Shown here: piece after piece, positions 33,741 to 46,159 of the stretch
Layout of the letters: the number at the start of each line of letters is the position of its first letter
How positions within the stretch are numbered: the stretch's first letter is position 1
Assembly (NCBI RefSeq): GCF_905220565.1
Contig: NC_059402.1
Location: forward strand, 9,735,501 to 9,799,500
DNA from: Melitaea cinxia
Taxonomy: Eukaryota > Arthropoda > Insecta > Lepidoptera > Nymphalidae
Direction: 5' to 3'
DNA length: 64,000 bases
Notes under the pieces: model-generated
What the model was told of the DNA's origin: nothing
What the model saw: only the letters and a program-made list of their open reading frames with translations
The model's database searches: none
Translations under genes and position numbers: made by a program

Positions 33741-33749
33741 CTGAATTCA

Positions 33750-36440
33750 ACGTAACTGTCTAAACTTATTAAAATTTTATTATAACAAAATCTTTAGCCA
33801 AATAAATTATATAAATTATTCTTGCCTAATCAAGTAGATACGACCTTAAATCAAGAAATAAGTTAACTTTAAAAAAAAGACGTATTATCTGTGTACTTGC
33901 GTAAATTAAACCTGCCTTTTTTATTTTACATAACATTATATACATACAAACATGAACTTATTATGTTTTTCTTAAACTTAAAAATAAAATCCTTTACGTT
34001 TTCCCAATTTGGTTCAGGTTTCTAATGAGATTAAATGAAGTAATAAGACAAGCAATTTTATAATTAAAAATTACTACTTGGCATAGAATTTTATTACGTA
34101 AATACTGTTAAGGTTTCAAATAAATTTTTTATAACGTCTTCATTTATTTTCGTAATGCGATTTCAATTAAAAACAAACCCCATTTGTCTTTATTAAAAAT
34201 AAATATCAAAAATGAGGCATTGTGTTGAAATATTACTCCTAGTTTTTGCTATTACAGAACAAACGAACAACACACTAGCTTAAAATTATGAAAAACAATA
34301 CACTAGGCACAACAGCCGTCGTAATATCCTTTGTAGCATACCATGTGCAATGGAATTGCAGGCGTTGTTCCATATTATTATAATATACCAGAATATAAAA
34401 TAAAAATCTTATATAATGCTTGTAAAAGTCAGTGCTATCTTTAGTTGTAGTTTAGTGGAATAATGTATTTCATTTCCTTGGTCTACTTTTTAAAATTAAA
34501 ACGTTCATTATGACGTATTAAAACCACGTAATGTTTTTTTTTCTTTTTTTTTTTCTTTAACAAGTGTTGAAAATTACTGTTACTGTTAGAACAGAGAATT
34601 TCGAAATTAGGTGTTAAATAAAAAATAAAAAAAATGTAACATAAGAAAAATTCAGACTAATTATTACTAGCAACCAATGTCAGGGTTGGTGTCTCGGCGC
34701 GTCTGTCACGATATAAGTCCTAAGTGATAGTTTCTGTCGCTTTAGATGTCCCTATCTGAGCGACATAATTAATTATATCTTCTTACAGTCTTACTGCAGT
34801 GAAACCGACCCTGTTTATTAATGTGGAACATTATTCAAAAGCAACCGCAGATGAAACTTGGTGCCCGAACATAAAACACTCTTGAATTATATTCATTTCG
34901 CTCGTTAAAAGATAGTTGAGTGGAAAACTTGACTTCCATGATAGTTGCGTTTCTCTTAAGCTTGCCTTGAATTTAATAATGGATAAGGACTATGTCAAAC
35001 TTTCTCAAGTTTTTGTGACTGCGGATATAAAATTAAAGATACTTCAAATCAAGGTCAATGTATATAAGGTATTTATAAGTAAGAATAAAGTGTTTTTCGA
35101 AGAATTTTATAACTTTGTTTATCAGTTTAGGCCTAATTAGTGTTGTTTTTATTGTTAAGTACTACTCTAATGCAACTATCTAAATAAACGAATTATCCGT
35201 TTTAAGTATCAAAATCAAAATAGTAATCAGTATTATTGTCTTAAATTACATCTTGATAACTTCCTCAAAGGCAACGTATGTGAGTTGAGGAAAAAGCTCT
35301 ACTTGTTTAGTAATTATATTTAAATATGAATATTTTTGCATCTCCGTCTTTTTGAAAAAACTATTCAACTCTACAGGGAAAACTGAAAAGTTGTGAGTAA
35401 TATTTTAACTAGCGAATAAAGTCAGTCCCAAAACTTTCTTACTTGATTCGCTCCCAATAGTATTGACATGCAAATTTCCTAAATACCCCCGAGTCCTTTC
35501 GGGCAAGAGTGGATAATAGAGGGTAAACTGCAATTCTACTATGAGAGCCATAACTTGAATCCCTTATGTGGACCAATCCTGACAATCAGATTGCTAGCTG
35601 AGAAAGTTATTGAGTCGTACGCTTGATTTAAAATCTTTGTTTTTTTTTTTTTTTTTTAGTTAAGCCTTCGTGCGTAAGGTTAGAATGTGTAACACGCATC
35701 ACCAGGTGAGTATAGCATATCCTGATTGTAATCGTGTGGTTTTTATACATTATTATTTTTATTACTTAAATGATTAAATATTAAATTGATATTTGATCAT
35801 GTGAAATGTAATTATGTCACTATTTAATAGAATAAACCAAATTAACAATTTGAACTTAAAGTTATTGCTTAAGGATACTCGTCAGTTTTGACCAAAAATA
35901 AGAAAAGAGGTTGACCATAAAGTATTTTTTCTTCCAACAGACATAATAACACCAAAATACTACTTTTACTGTATCAAACTGATGAAATGACGTATTAATC
36001 TTGAGACCTTATGAAGTTATCACAGACGAATATGGCATGTTCCCATCATAAATAATGAATGCATTGGTAACAACGTATTAAGTTTGGCGGTCCTTTTTTG
36101 TTGAATATAATTCACGTCTCTGATGTCTAGTTATGAGATGTCTGGTTACTTTTTATCAAAGTGATGTGAGTCTGGTTGTGATGTTTGCAGGATCCACTAA
36201 CAAGATCTTTGAACATTTTACGAATTTGTAAACGAAGACTTCGAGGAGAAAATGACAGTGTCTGCTCGTCAAACGATGTTAAAATAGTGAGTCGCTGATA
36301 AAACAGTTACTAAAGATTACATTACGGGTAATCCGTAAAATTCAAGTTAAAAGCTTTAGAGGAAAGTTGTTTGTAAATATCATTATTACTATCGGATAAA
36401 ATACTTTGGTTTTCTTTGACCGACATTTTGAAATTAGTAG
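33750..36440. other. AT-rich sequence, no gene seen
   Basis: It contains T-rich tracts near 34533-34560 and 35641-35658. A 74-codon plus-strand frame at 34916-35140 shows no domain and has local base composition, so it is taken as chance. Blocks 34680-34800 and 35460-35630 are slightly GC-richer and unassigned. Confidence 0.4.
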
Positions 36441-36446
36441 CCTTAT

Positions 36447-36886
36447 AATTGTGTTTGCTGGCAAACGAAAAAAACCGACTTCAATTACATCGACAAGTAA
36501 TACAACGTAGGTAGACGAAAAAATAGTCAAGTAAATAGGCATTATCAAAGATCAGATCTCGATGAAATTTAGATGTGATCACATGATAAACATCGGCTTT
36601 CGATTGAATTAAAAATTATCAAAATCGGTATACCCAGTAAAAAGTTATACGGAGTTTCAAGGGTTTCCCTCGATTTCTCTGGAATCCCATCATCACATCC
36701 TGGTTTCCTTATCATGGTACCATACTTAGGATATCTCCTTTCCAACAAAAAAAGAATTATTAAAATTAGTTCATAAACGACGAAGTTATCCCCGAACATA
36801 CATAAAATATATATCGAATTATATATAATATATATTGAATATAGGTCGAATTGAGTAACCTCCTCCTTTTTTAAGTCGGTTAAAAA
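36447..36886. mobile_element. MITE with ACCGACTTC termini, copy 1
   Basis: Inverted ends AAAAACCGACTTC (36471 onward) and TTAAGTCGGTTAAAAA (to 36886) flank an AT-rich body with ATTATCAAAATCGGTATACC and GTTATCCCCGAACATAC. The reverse copy at 47640-48074 matches along the whole length and also shares AATTGTGTTTGC outside the inverted ends, so the true left boundary may be 36447. A diverged partial copy lies at 55225-55430. No transposase. Confidence 0.7.
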
Positions 36887-36936
36887 TGAGATGATACTAA
36901 GCAGGAACAAACAAAAATAAAATAAAATAACTTTAT

Positions 36937-37179
36937 TCAAATTATAACGGTTATATTAAGTAAGGGCGTAACATACTCGCGAACAACTTCAACCCTTTCC
37001 ACACAGTTCACCAGGTGGTCGTCGACGTTAGCGATGACAATCAATTTTCCACTGCAGCTACTCAGACGCACAGAGCATAATAACTTCGGTATTAATAAGT
37101 TGATCGACTTATCTTGATCTGAGTGTACCACGCCTAAACTTACGCTCGCCGGGCTTAACATAAAATACATAATAACCAT
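36937..37179 (-). CDS. Orphan 80-codon ORF with adjacent poly(A) signal
   Basis: The frame opens MVIMYFMLSPASVSLGVVHS and ends LLNITVII. The stop TGA overlaps into AATAAA (36937-36932), so the stop and poly(A) signal are almost fused. The block is clearly GC-richer than its flanks and has valine-rich, protein-like content. No domain recognised. A possible acceptor (ATTATAG) lies just upstream, so it may be the last exon of a minus-strand gene. Upstream continuation is broken by a Helitron at 37198, and downstream a MITE begins within 50 bases. A transposon 3' end is an equal alternative. Confidence 0.35.
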   Translation of the reverse strand: MVIMYFMLSPASVSLGVVHSDQDKSINLLIPKLLCSVRLSSCSGKLIVIANVDDHLVNCVERVEVVREYVTPLLNITVII

Positions 37180-37197
37180 AAGTAATCTATAATGATA

Positions 37198-37511
37198 CTA
37201 GCTGACCCGGCAAACGTTGTCTTGCCGCTAAACGCTATTTTAAAATAGGGGTTGGTGGTAGAAGGGTAAAAATTTAGGGTTGTATGTATTTTTTAATGTT
37301 GTATCATAAAAAAATAGAAATTAAAAATTTTGTCTAAAAAATAAAAAAAAAATTTAGGCGTGGACTACCCCTAACATTTAGGGGGATGAAAAATAGATGT
37401 TTTGCCGATTCTCATAGATACCGGATAAGCACAAAAAATTTCATCAAAATCGGTCAAGCCGTTTAGGAGGAGTATGGCAACGAAAACTGTGACACGAGAA
37501 TTATATAATGA
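37198..37511 (-). mobile_element. Non-autonomous Helitron-like element (GACCCGGCAAACG family), copy 1
   Basis: The minus-strand 3' end is GTTTGCCGGGTCAGCTAG|T (CTAG 37201-37198) and the 5' end begins TCATTATATAATTCTCG near 37511. Internal motifs AAAATCGGTCAAGCCGTTT and GGAGGAGTATGG recur in the plus-strand copy at 57924-58134. TC start, CTAG end and T after the end fit Helitron rules. Confidence 0.65.
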
Positions 37512-37718
37512 TATAAAAATCAATTCAAATTAAAATAATTTTTGTGTCATAGATCGATTGTTTACTGAAATAGATTTAGGTTGCAATATATCATTTTCGA
37601 CTTAGAGGAGGCACCTGCCTGGGGATGTAAGCTGTATGTTTTCATTTGTCATAAACTTTAGTGCGGATGTTACCTAAAAGGTAATCTAGATACTATATAT
37701 GTGCTGTGTATCTATGTA

Positions 37719-38040
37719 CTGTGTGGCTATGGTACTAAAGAATATAGCCACCCCCTCTCTTCCCGTGGGTGTCGTAAGAGGCGACTAAGGGATAGCACAG
37801 TTCCGTTATCACCTTGGAACTTAAAAAGCCGACCGGTGGCGGGATAACCATCCAACTGCTGGCTTTGAAATATACAGGCCGAAGACAGACAGCAGCGTCT
37901 TCGGTGCGACAAAGCCAGTACTGCGGTCACCAACCCGCCTGCCCAGCGTGGTGACTATGGGCAAAACACATGAGTTAACGTTAGTTTTGGCGTAAACTTG
38001 GCCTATGTCCAGCAATGGACTGTATAGGCTGTAATGATGA
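37719..38040 (+). mobile_element. Hairpin-rich SINE-like repeat, copy 5
   Basis: Nearly full length, from TGTGTGGCTATGG through the GTTCC/GGAAC and CCGAAGAC/GTCTTCGG inverted repeats to CCTATGTCCAGCAATGGACTG and an ATGATGA tail. The 3' hairpin is partly decayed (GTTAACGTTA opposite TGGCGTAAAC). The small minus-strand frames here are repeat shadows. Confidence 0.75.
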
Positions 38041-40075
38041 ATCTAGTTACTATAATAAATAATAATTATGATAATTCAGTTTGTAACATTCCACAGCTAA
38101 GCATATTCCTCTTTATCCATGTAAGAGACGAATCAAAGATTAATCCACCACGTATAATAAATAATTAACAATAACTATGAAATTAATGGTACCAAATACC
38201 TTAAGGTTCCGGACAAAATAATTTGGCTACACAGGATACGATCGGGTTCAGTTAAACAATTATGTGTTTTATCAGGTTTCATACAAAATTTACAGCTTAA
38301 AACATTTATAATTACAACAGGAAATAATGTTTGTTAATAAATAAAAATCTTAAAGGTATTTATTTACCAGTGCAAAAAATCAAGAAACCAAAATCAAAAA
38401 TTAATTTGTTCAAGTAAACTTTAAAAGCGTTTCCAATCGTCATTTTAAAAATTAAAATTATAAATGTTTTCAATAAATTAATTGTAGTTAATGTGAAGCT
38501 ATAACCAATTCGACAAAGGCGATAAGACTTTTGTAGCTTTATATTTTATTTAAAAAAAGTTTAGGTAATCTGTGTAATTTTTATGTAACTTGTCTCTAAA
38601 TAATTATGTATTTTAAACATCAAGGACCTTTTCACATCATGTGTATAATAGCTTCGCTAAATAGGTCTAATTACTTTCGACGTGCCATTCTTCAACAGCC
38701 TAATTATACGCAGCACAATTAGGCTCCTTTGAGTCAAAATTCAGGCCAAATAATAATATCCATGTTTAAAATAAATAAGTTTATAAAAAGCAAGTCTAAA
38801 TTACTACAGTTCTTAACGTACATATTTTCATGAAACACAAAGTTTGCAAACCAACTCTCATTCAACTGTTTTCAATGCAAAAAAAATGTATAATAGTAAT
38901 AGTTCTGACCTGACTGTATTCTATTTCATAATTTATTTACAGTATATTTTACAAATAAAGAAATTTGTTCTCGAATTCTTATTACCTAATCGTGTGCTCA
39001 GCCACATGATCCAAATTATATGAGCGAGGAAGAAAAATAGATTGTCATTATTCTTCGCAAACTTTCGTCGCTGACTGGAGAGTCATGTCTTTTATATTAG
39101 CAATTTATCTTATTTGTCAAAAAATGTGTTACTAAGTTATTTTTATATTGTTCGTCTAAGCAACCGTTCAAAAAACGTGCCAAATAAAGATAAAGCGATA
39201 ATTTTTTAATGAATTGCCTTTCATTTTTTGTTAGCTTAAAAAATTATTATAAACAAAAGCCACGATTTTAAAAACTTTAGCAACGTAATCGTATTAGAAT
39301 ATTCTTATATATTATATTTATTTAAAAGCGAAAACTTCAAAGAAAACGGAGGCCATAATTTTTTTTTTAAATTAACAATAGCCGTATTTGTTGAAAAGGG
39401 GATTTTTTTTCTAACGGGAATTTGTAAATTAATATTTAGTACTAAAATTTTTTTGTGCCTTAATAGCCGCACGGAGACCTATTTTCAGCGTTAAATTAAA
39501 TTTATTTTAGGACTTTTTGTGGTGAAAAATTCCTTCTCTTTAAGAATCTTTTAAAATCCCTGTAATAGAAATAGTTTAGTTATTAATAAAAACCAAGATT
39601 TCTTTTTTTTGCAACTTAATTTATTAATAGCTTTTGCAATTATTTGCATGCTAGAAGATATTTCCGACCCAACTTTCTACACGTCATTCCAGATCGAATG
39701 ACCTGTGACTCTTATTTTTAAGAGCTTTGTCTCAATTTAACACGTTTTTGAACTTGTTGACTAGACTATGTAAGGTAATCAATTTCTGATACGTTCTTAG
39801 ATTTTATTGTTTAAGTTTCAAAATGACGACAATTTTTTTTTGTACTACAAACAATTTCTCTCCATTTTCATCTTGTTTTATATAGGTACTTAAAGCCGTA
39901 GTATATCAATATTATTTAATTTTTAAATTAGAACAAAATGAAGTTGCTTTATTTCGAAGTTTGTAAAACGTATGCACTTCTGCGCACTGAAGCTGAGTCT
40001 GAGTTCTTTGATGAGCTCACGTCTGTTGCACTCATTGTTAGCAAATATTGACGAGGCCGTCGTATATATTATTTA
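38041..40075. other. AT-rich sequence, no feature seen
   Basis: No ORF with domain content, repeat partner or RNA structure was recognised. Confidence 0.4.
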
Positions 40076-40140
40076 CTAGCGATCCACCCCGGCTTCGCAC
40101 GGGTGCAATGTTAATACTAAATATAAAATAAATATATTAT
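40076..40140 (-). mobile_element. Helitron 3' terminus, minus orientation
   Basis: The minus strand ends CACCCGTGCGAAGCCGGGG then GGATCGCTAG|T (CTAG 40079-40076), a hairpin plus CTAG end. The 5' end was not located; the element may extend right by several hundred bases. Confidence 0.55.
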
Positions 40141-42090
40141 TTATTTAAATTCAAACATTTTTAATACTACTAATACGTACTGTCGAAAACAGATATGTAT
40201 TTTTAGTTATGTCTATTTTCAGAAAATACAAAAGAAATGTATCATATTTAGATTTAAAATATATTTACGGCATTTTCAATCTAAGCTTCGTAATAAACAA
40301 TATACAAAAGGGAATAAACTTAACAAGGTAATAAACCTTGCAACCGCAATTTTCTCAACAAATAGAATATGTTGGACATGCCTCACTTGTTTTGAGCAGT
40401 ATTGTATTATGTTGGCGGCCATCATTGTGTTTTCGAGCATTCGCTTCCTTACGAAACAGCAGTTAGGAATATTTATTGGGTAAACTTGTGGCTTGACTCC
40501 GCTTTTTTGCCAATTGTAGCCATTTTTGTATCGCCGTCTTATGTTTTACGTTGAAACATTGAACATTACTGTAGCTTCAATAGTTGTTTCAATTGACTTC
40601 CTTCATTCATATTTTTCTTCCGCTCTATTGTTTTGAGACAAGTGTAAAATGTGTTGTTTTTGTGTTAAGTACTTTACTATGTACTATGTATGTACTATGT
40701 ATGTACTATGTATGTACTATCTATGTACTATGTATGTGTACTTATATAATCTAATCTTATACTTTCTTCATAAATTATATTTTTGTTACACAATAAAACA
40801 AAGTGGTCGTTTAAAATAATACTTATAAATTATATAGGTACCTACTTAAGTTAACTTCATTTTGACGTATTAAATAATTATGTAAGCGTTTTACTAAAAA
40901 TATTTCGAACTTATTAGACCCGTTTTTGAAAATGTAATTTCGTTATTTAATTAAATCTTACTCTTTGAAAATCTTTATATTAATTTCTTTCCTGTAAATT
41001 TCAAAACCAATTTATACTACGCGACCGTAACAGTATAGTTAATCTACTGATAGAGAAAGTACGTTCATATAAAACATTCACTAATTAATACCCCAATTGA
41101 TACTTTAAATACTGAATAATCTAAGTGAATAGACATTTGGGTCTTATTAAAGTGAACAACCCATCTTGTAACGGACGGGACTTATGCAAATGAACGAAGG
41201 GTAAAGTGCCTCTGGATTAAAGGGACTAGAGTGACGCTCTGTTTTTACAATGCCACATGGTGTTAAGGCTAAACAATATAAGCAAATGAAAAGACAATAC
41301 ATTAAACAACAAAAACACATCACTCTTCGTACAAACAACATAAAGGTTATTATAAAATATTCGTCATTTCTACGTCCTGTCTGGCTCAGGCGTGAATTAT
41401 GCAAGATTTTTTCTCGTCTATCTGTCTGTCATTACAATGGACCTTGTGTGCGAGAATTGCAGACTCTAAGAGAGATGCTTTTGTTCACAGTATTTCACTT
41501 GTTTGCTGTCTGCACATATTTTCATATTTGGAAACTTACATTTTGATGTAACTAAATTGCTAAAACTATTCCTACGTTCTGAAATTAGTACTATTAATAC
41601 AGTAAATATTTTATAAGATTTATAGTAAATGTATATGAACTCAATTTTTTTTAATGATTTTTCATGTTTTTGTAGTAATGTACATAAAATGTTAGAATAT
41701 TATTGCTAATAAACAATATTTTATAGAATTATAAAAGTTATTTGATATAGTAATTTTAGTACGTGACTAAGACGAAGTTCGCCAAGTAGGTTATCTTTAA
41801 TTAAATATCTTGTCTTGACACACTTGCTTAAATACATTTTATAAACTTCAAACTATGATAGGTAAATTTTAATAATCTATACATAATTAAAAGAGTTATT
41901 TTTTTCACATTACATTTTGTTTGTTAACAACGAGTTTTATTTATAAAAAATAAAAACGATTAAGTGTATACAGAGATAAAAGGATTGAGAAAATATTTTC
42001 TTCTTTATTTATCTACACCGTGCCGTTAAGATATTTCCGAGGCCGTCTGATAAGTACGTATATATCGCCTCTAATCTCCTCTTATGTCTT
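40140..42090. other. AT-rich sequence with little content
   Basis: Apart from the 11-bp tandem at 40681-40735 nothing is identified. 40420-40600 and 41150-41260 (TTGTAACGGACGGGACTTA) are GC-richer; the latter looks like a repeat piece I could not name. Confidence 0.35.
40681..40735 (+). repeat. 11-bp tandem repeat (GTACTATGTAT)5
   Basis: Five consecutive units, the fourth with one G-to-C change. Simple satellite-like repeat. Confidence 0.9.
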
Positions 42091-42098
42091 TGTTTTAG

Positions 42099-42211
42099 AA
42101 AACCTCCCTGGAGCCCGCCCGGCGAACGTGTTTCACAGGATTAAGAGTACATTATCTATGTCAATACTAAGGAAGGATCATTTTGAGAAAACATTTTCGT
42201 ATATCACATAA
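42099..42211 (+). other. Candidate terminal exon
   Basis: A strong pyrimidine tract and acceptor (CTTATGTCTTTGTTTTAG, AG 42097-42098) precedes a GC-richer frame reading ENLPGARPANVFHRIKSTLS to a TAA at 42209-42211. AATAAA follows at 42220-42225. No domain recognised and no upstream plus-strand exon found. Could be chance or a decayed gene end. Confidence 0.25.
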
Positions 42212-42229
42212 ACCCTTAAAATAAAGAGC

Positions 42230-45200
42230 CATTCGGGAACTATTAGAAGAGATTCCCTCACCGCAGAAAAAATTAAGGCAAGGTAGGATGTTATTTACGT
42301 ACGGCTACGAATCTTTTATTTACCTTTTGTCCTCTTGGCAATATATTCAAAGAATTCTTACAATAAAAAAGGACGATACTTTCTTAAATTATTTTCTCTT
42401 CTTATGTAGCCCTACCGAGTATGTTTCCTTCATTTGAACAAATACGATGTTTACTTTTTATTGACATACCACAAAATTATTGAAATAAGGTTTTTTTTTA
42501 AATAAATTATAAAATATTTTAAATAAACACTCAGTTTTCTATTAAAAAATAAAAAAAATAAATATGTGCCTATGTTTTGAGTAACAACCAATTGATATTC
42601 ATATTTATGTTTTTTTTTTTACCAATAAACACATCGACATTCGTGATTGCAGGCCGATTATTATTGAACAACGGATGTATGGAAATCTTAAAGATATATA
42701 TAAAGAAATATCTTAAGTCATTAAAAAATCATACTAAATCCGTCACAGTATTTTTAAACTGTTTAGTCAACCGTTTCGCAGAGACACGTAGCGCCCGCAT
42801 GACGCCGGACTGAAACAAATTGCGATCGTCATACTAACTATCAACCTCGCGAAGCGATTCCGTTACACATCGCCTATAATTCTTGTCAGCTATTGCGTCA
42901 TTTGTCACTATTCGTCAATGGTGTTTTACTTTTCTACGAACATGTAACATTTTACTAACAGTGCAATCAGAACCGTCTGATTCACTGTCGTTTAATTCCT
43001 TTTAAAATTTATGAACAATAGTTGGTACTATTATGTCTAAAAGCATGTAATACAAGTACCATAAGCATAAGTCGCTTAGACCGAATATAAAAATCATCAT
43101 ATCAAAAGTTTCGATCTAACGGGTACATCGTTCCATAACTTAATTGGCTACAGCACCGACACGGTCAGTCGGAGATGCAATTTCGATCCCCACTGGAACG
43201 GTCGATTTTTGATATGATATTAAAAAATGTTAAGTACCATAAACTTAGACACACCATTGATAGCAACGTTCATTAAGGGAGACTTAATGAAAAGTAAGAA
43301 AAATAAAATAGTTTCATTTATCCCAATTATAGAGTTAAGTAGTGTGTAAAATTATCGTCTTATGTAGGATCACATTAAAGTCACCGCACACAAACATAAA
43401 CAATAACAAAGTTAAAATTATTTCAACGAATTTCGGTATACAAACGGCTACTTACGCCGGCGTAATCCTGTTTAAGCCGGTACAAAGGAAGAGCTCTAAT
43501 AAGGACACTATTTCACGTAGATAATTGGTTGGCTGGCGAGCGTTGTCCAGATTACGAAAGCGCGAAACGTCGCGTGAACACTCATTTTAATACCCCTTTG
43601 CTAATTGGTAGATGTTTACTGCCTTTACACATATTTAAAACAAAGAAAAAAAAAACGTTCTTGACCTTAATTTTTTGGAACGAAGTTCCTTACGGCAGGC
43701 TTAACATTTGGTTGGGCGACCGAACTGAAAAAAAAATATGAGACTAAGACCGTAAAAAAAAATGTATATAACGGCAATGAATATCAGTCAAACGACTGTA
43801 TAATATGACGTATGTAAAACCGAACTTATTTAACATTAACGCTATAAATGTTTGGCGTTTTTTTTGGTAAAATAATGAATTAAAATAGCTATCGATGTGG
43901 TGTAGTCTCTATTTGTATAGTCTATTTTTTTAGAAGTCTTCTAAATGGAAAAAAATATAGCGTACTTCCGACCACAGAAAATTTGAGTAATAGTGTAATT
44001 TTATTTAGTTTGATTCTTTTGACTTTAATATAGTTAGAAGACGAGATAGTCTTCAAACACAACTAGTCTTCTTACAATACTTTAAAAACTACAGCAAAAG
44101 TACACTACAGCTTTATTCAAATAATAAACCTGGCAGTACATATGAATACACATATATTTTGAACAATAAATTTTCAATATTTCAAATCGCACAATAATAT
44201 CGGTTTCATCAAAATATTAAAACGCAAAATTGAAATGGTATAACTTATTTGAATCGAATGTGACTTCAAATTTATTGAACGCTATACGGAACACGAATTC
44301 AATGAGAATAATAGACTAGGGGAAACTCATTTTTGTTCCTATTTCAATAATATACAGGGCCGGATTATTAATACTTACAAAAAAAAATACATAGGAAATA
44401 TTATATACTTTTTTAAATAAAGACTAAAATCAATGTTTCAATTGTACTTTGAATTTACTCTCTATTTAAAATTCTAATAAAGTTATATCCCACCCCCCCT
44501 TCATATCGTTTGATTACTGTTTTGATTACAAAGGGGCCGGTCCATTCATGCTCCGAGGGGCTGAGCTTCCGAACGGTCAGTTAATCGATAACATCTCCCT
44601 CTGATGGCTCTCTTTCCACAATTTTTGTATATTCATGATCAAAGTTAGACTAACGTAAATTTATTACATGTCCTTTAATGCGATTAGAAGATTACCTTTT
44701 TCGGTGGTCTTTATTCAATAAAATTAAATATATATTTTATTTTTATTTTTACACAGTAAATGAACTGGTGACTTTATTCGTTTGATTTTTAGATTTTCGC
44801 CTCAACAGTATTTTGCTTTTCTCCCGGGAAACAGTCAAACCATTACTCGAAATTAAAAGTATCCTTTGATACACGGTTTTGTTGAGGAGATTCACGTTTT
44901 CGGTTTTTGTGTATATTTTTTGTCTCCACGCACACATTAACATTTTTAATTTATTTTATTTATTTTTTACTTCCAAAGTGAATTATATATTCAAGTCGTC
45001 AAGACAAAAGTGTTGAGCTGTCAAAACGTGAACTGAAAAAAACAAAGGAGATTATTAATTAAAACTAATGTAATATAATCGTAGGTTTGTAGGACGCTTA
45101 ACAAATATATCTATAGATATTTTGCCAGCTATGGCAGTGAGTTTTACCACTAAGTACCCATTTATCTAACTTTATTATTATATTAAATTAATTATAATAT

Positions 45201-45510
45201 AATTACACTCAGAACTCTTTTATTTCCATAACATAGCTGATCTACCCAAAATTAATAATACCAAGTCAAAAGACATCACTTTGTACGAGTATATGACTGA
45301 AAATTTACCGACACATTGCGAGTGTATATGGAGGTATGTTATAAAATTTATGAGTTCTTTTTTCGTACAAACATATTCTTTATAAATATAAAAAAAAAAA
45401 CAATATTATTTTACATATTATAATCAGTTTAAGAAATTTATAACCAAAAACGAATGATGCAATTGCGATTAAAGTGTAACGGATTTAAATAAGTTTTTGA
45501 ATTCTTGGTT
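42230..45510. other. AT-rich sequence with scattered GC-richer patches
   Basis: A SINE scrap lies at 43143-43205. Blocks 43520-43720 (CGAAGTTCCTTACGGCAGG) and 44490-44620 (C8 run, GGGGCCGGTCCATTC) look like transposon pieces but are unassigned. No gene supported. Confidence 0.35.
43143..43205 (+). mobile_element. tRNA-like SINE scrap
   Basis: TTGGCTACAGCACCGACACGG resembles an A-box region and TTTCGATCCCC a B box about 40 bases on. Heavily decayed and without a recognisable body. Confidence 0.3.
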
Positions 45511-45516
45511 TTTGAT

Positions 45517-45689
45517 TTATTTACAAAAAAAGTTAACATTCATAGCACATGTCAAGCTTGAGCTATAAAACCATGCCACTGTAATGGTGTATCTGTATGC
45601 AAATCTCCGAGGACGAGACCGTTTCATACGCTTTAATTGCGTAACTGATGGGCATTCGACTGCGACCATCCATGATTGTAAAATTATAC
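45517..45689 (-). other. Coding-like patch of unknown origin
   Basis: After a possible acceptor (TATTTATACAG, AG at 45691-45690) the minus strand is open to a TAA at 45517, with a basic stretch (QLKRMKRSRPRRFAYRY). It is GC-richer than its surroundings. No domain recognised; could be a relic exon or transposon piece. Confidence 0.2.
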
Positions 45690-45869
45690 CTGTATAAATA
45701 GCCAACGTTTCCTGGCATGTTTTTTTTATAGATTAGTTAAATATAGTCCAAAATATTAATTTTCTATAAAAACATCCTTTTTGTACTTGGTTTAAAAATG
45801 ATTCAATTGTTTTTGTGTTAGATAGGATTTTTCAAGTTTACTCCTTAAGAGTTATTTTCATAAAGCTAA

Positions 45870-46158
45870 CTGAGGTAGGGCACAGTAGGAATTTCCTGCT
45901 CAAAATATGGAGCAGCCCGACTGGAGTAGTACCTCGACCTTACAGAAGATCACAGCAAAGTAATACTGTTTTCAAGCAGTTTTGTGTTCCTGTTGGTGAG
46001 TAAGGTGACCAGAGCTCCCCCCAGGAGCTTGGGGATTGGGTCGGCAACGCGCTTGCGATGCATCTGGTGTTGCAGGTATCTATAAGCTACGGTAATCGCT
46101 TACCATAGTACGCTTGTTTGCCGACCTAGTGTAATAAAAAATAAATAAATAAATAAAG
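45870..46158 (+). mobile_element. Repeat family C, copy 2 (best copy)
   Basis: Begins CTGAGGTAGGGCACAGTAGG, contains GGAGCAGCCCGACTGGAGTA and CCTTACAGAAG. Ends TACGCTTGTTTGCCGACCTA and (AAAT)n. Aligns along its length with 11851-12123. Confidence 0.7.
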
Positions 46159-46159
46159 G

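Noticed and set aside
34916..35140. 74-codon plus-strand ORF
   Set aside because: No domain, local AT-rich composition, and no promoter, splice or poly(A) context.
41147..41546. Overlapping ORFs on both strands (85 and 98 codons)
   Set aside because: Cys/Leu-rich translation on one strand mirrors Lys/Gln-rich on the other, typical of AT-rich chance frames. Part looks like an unnamed repeat.
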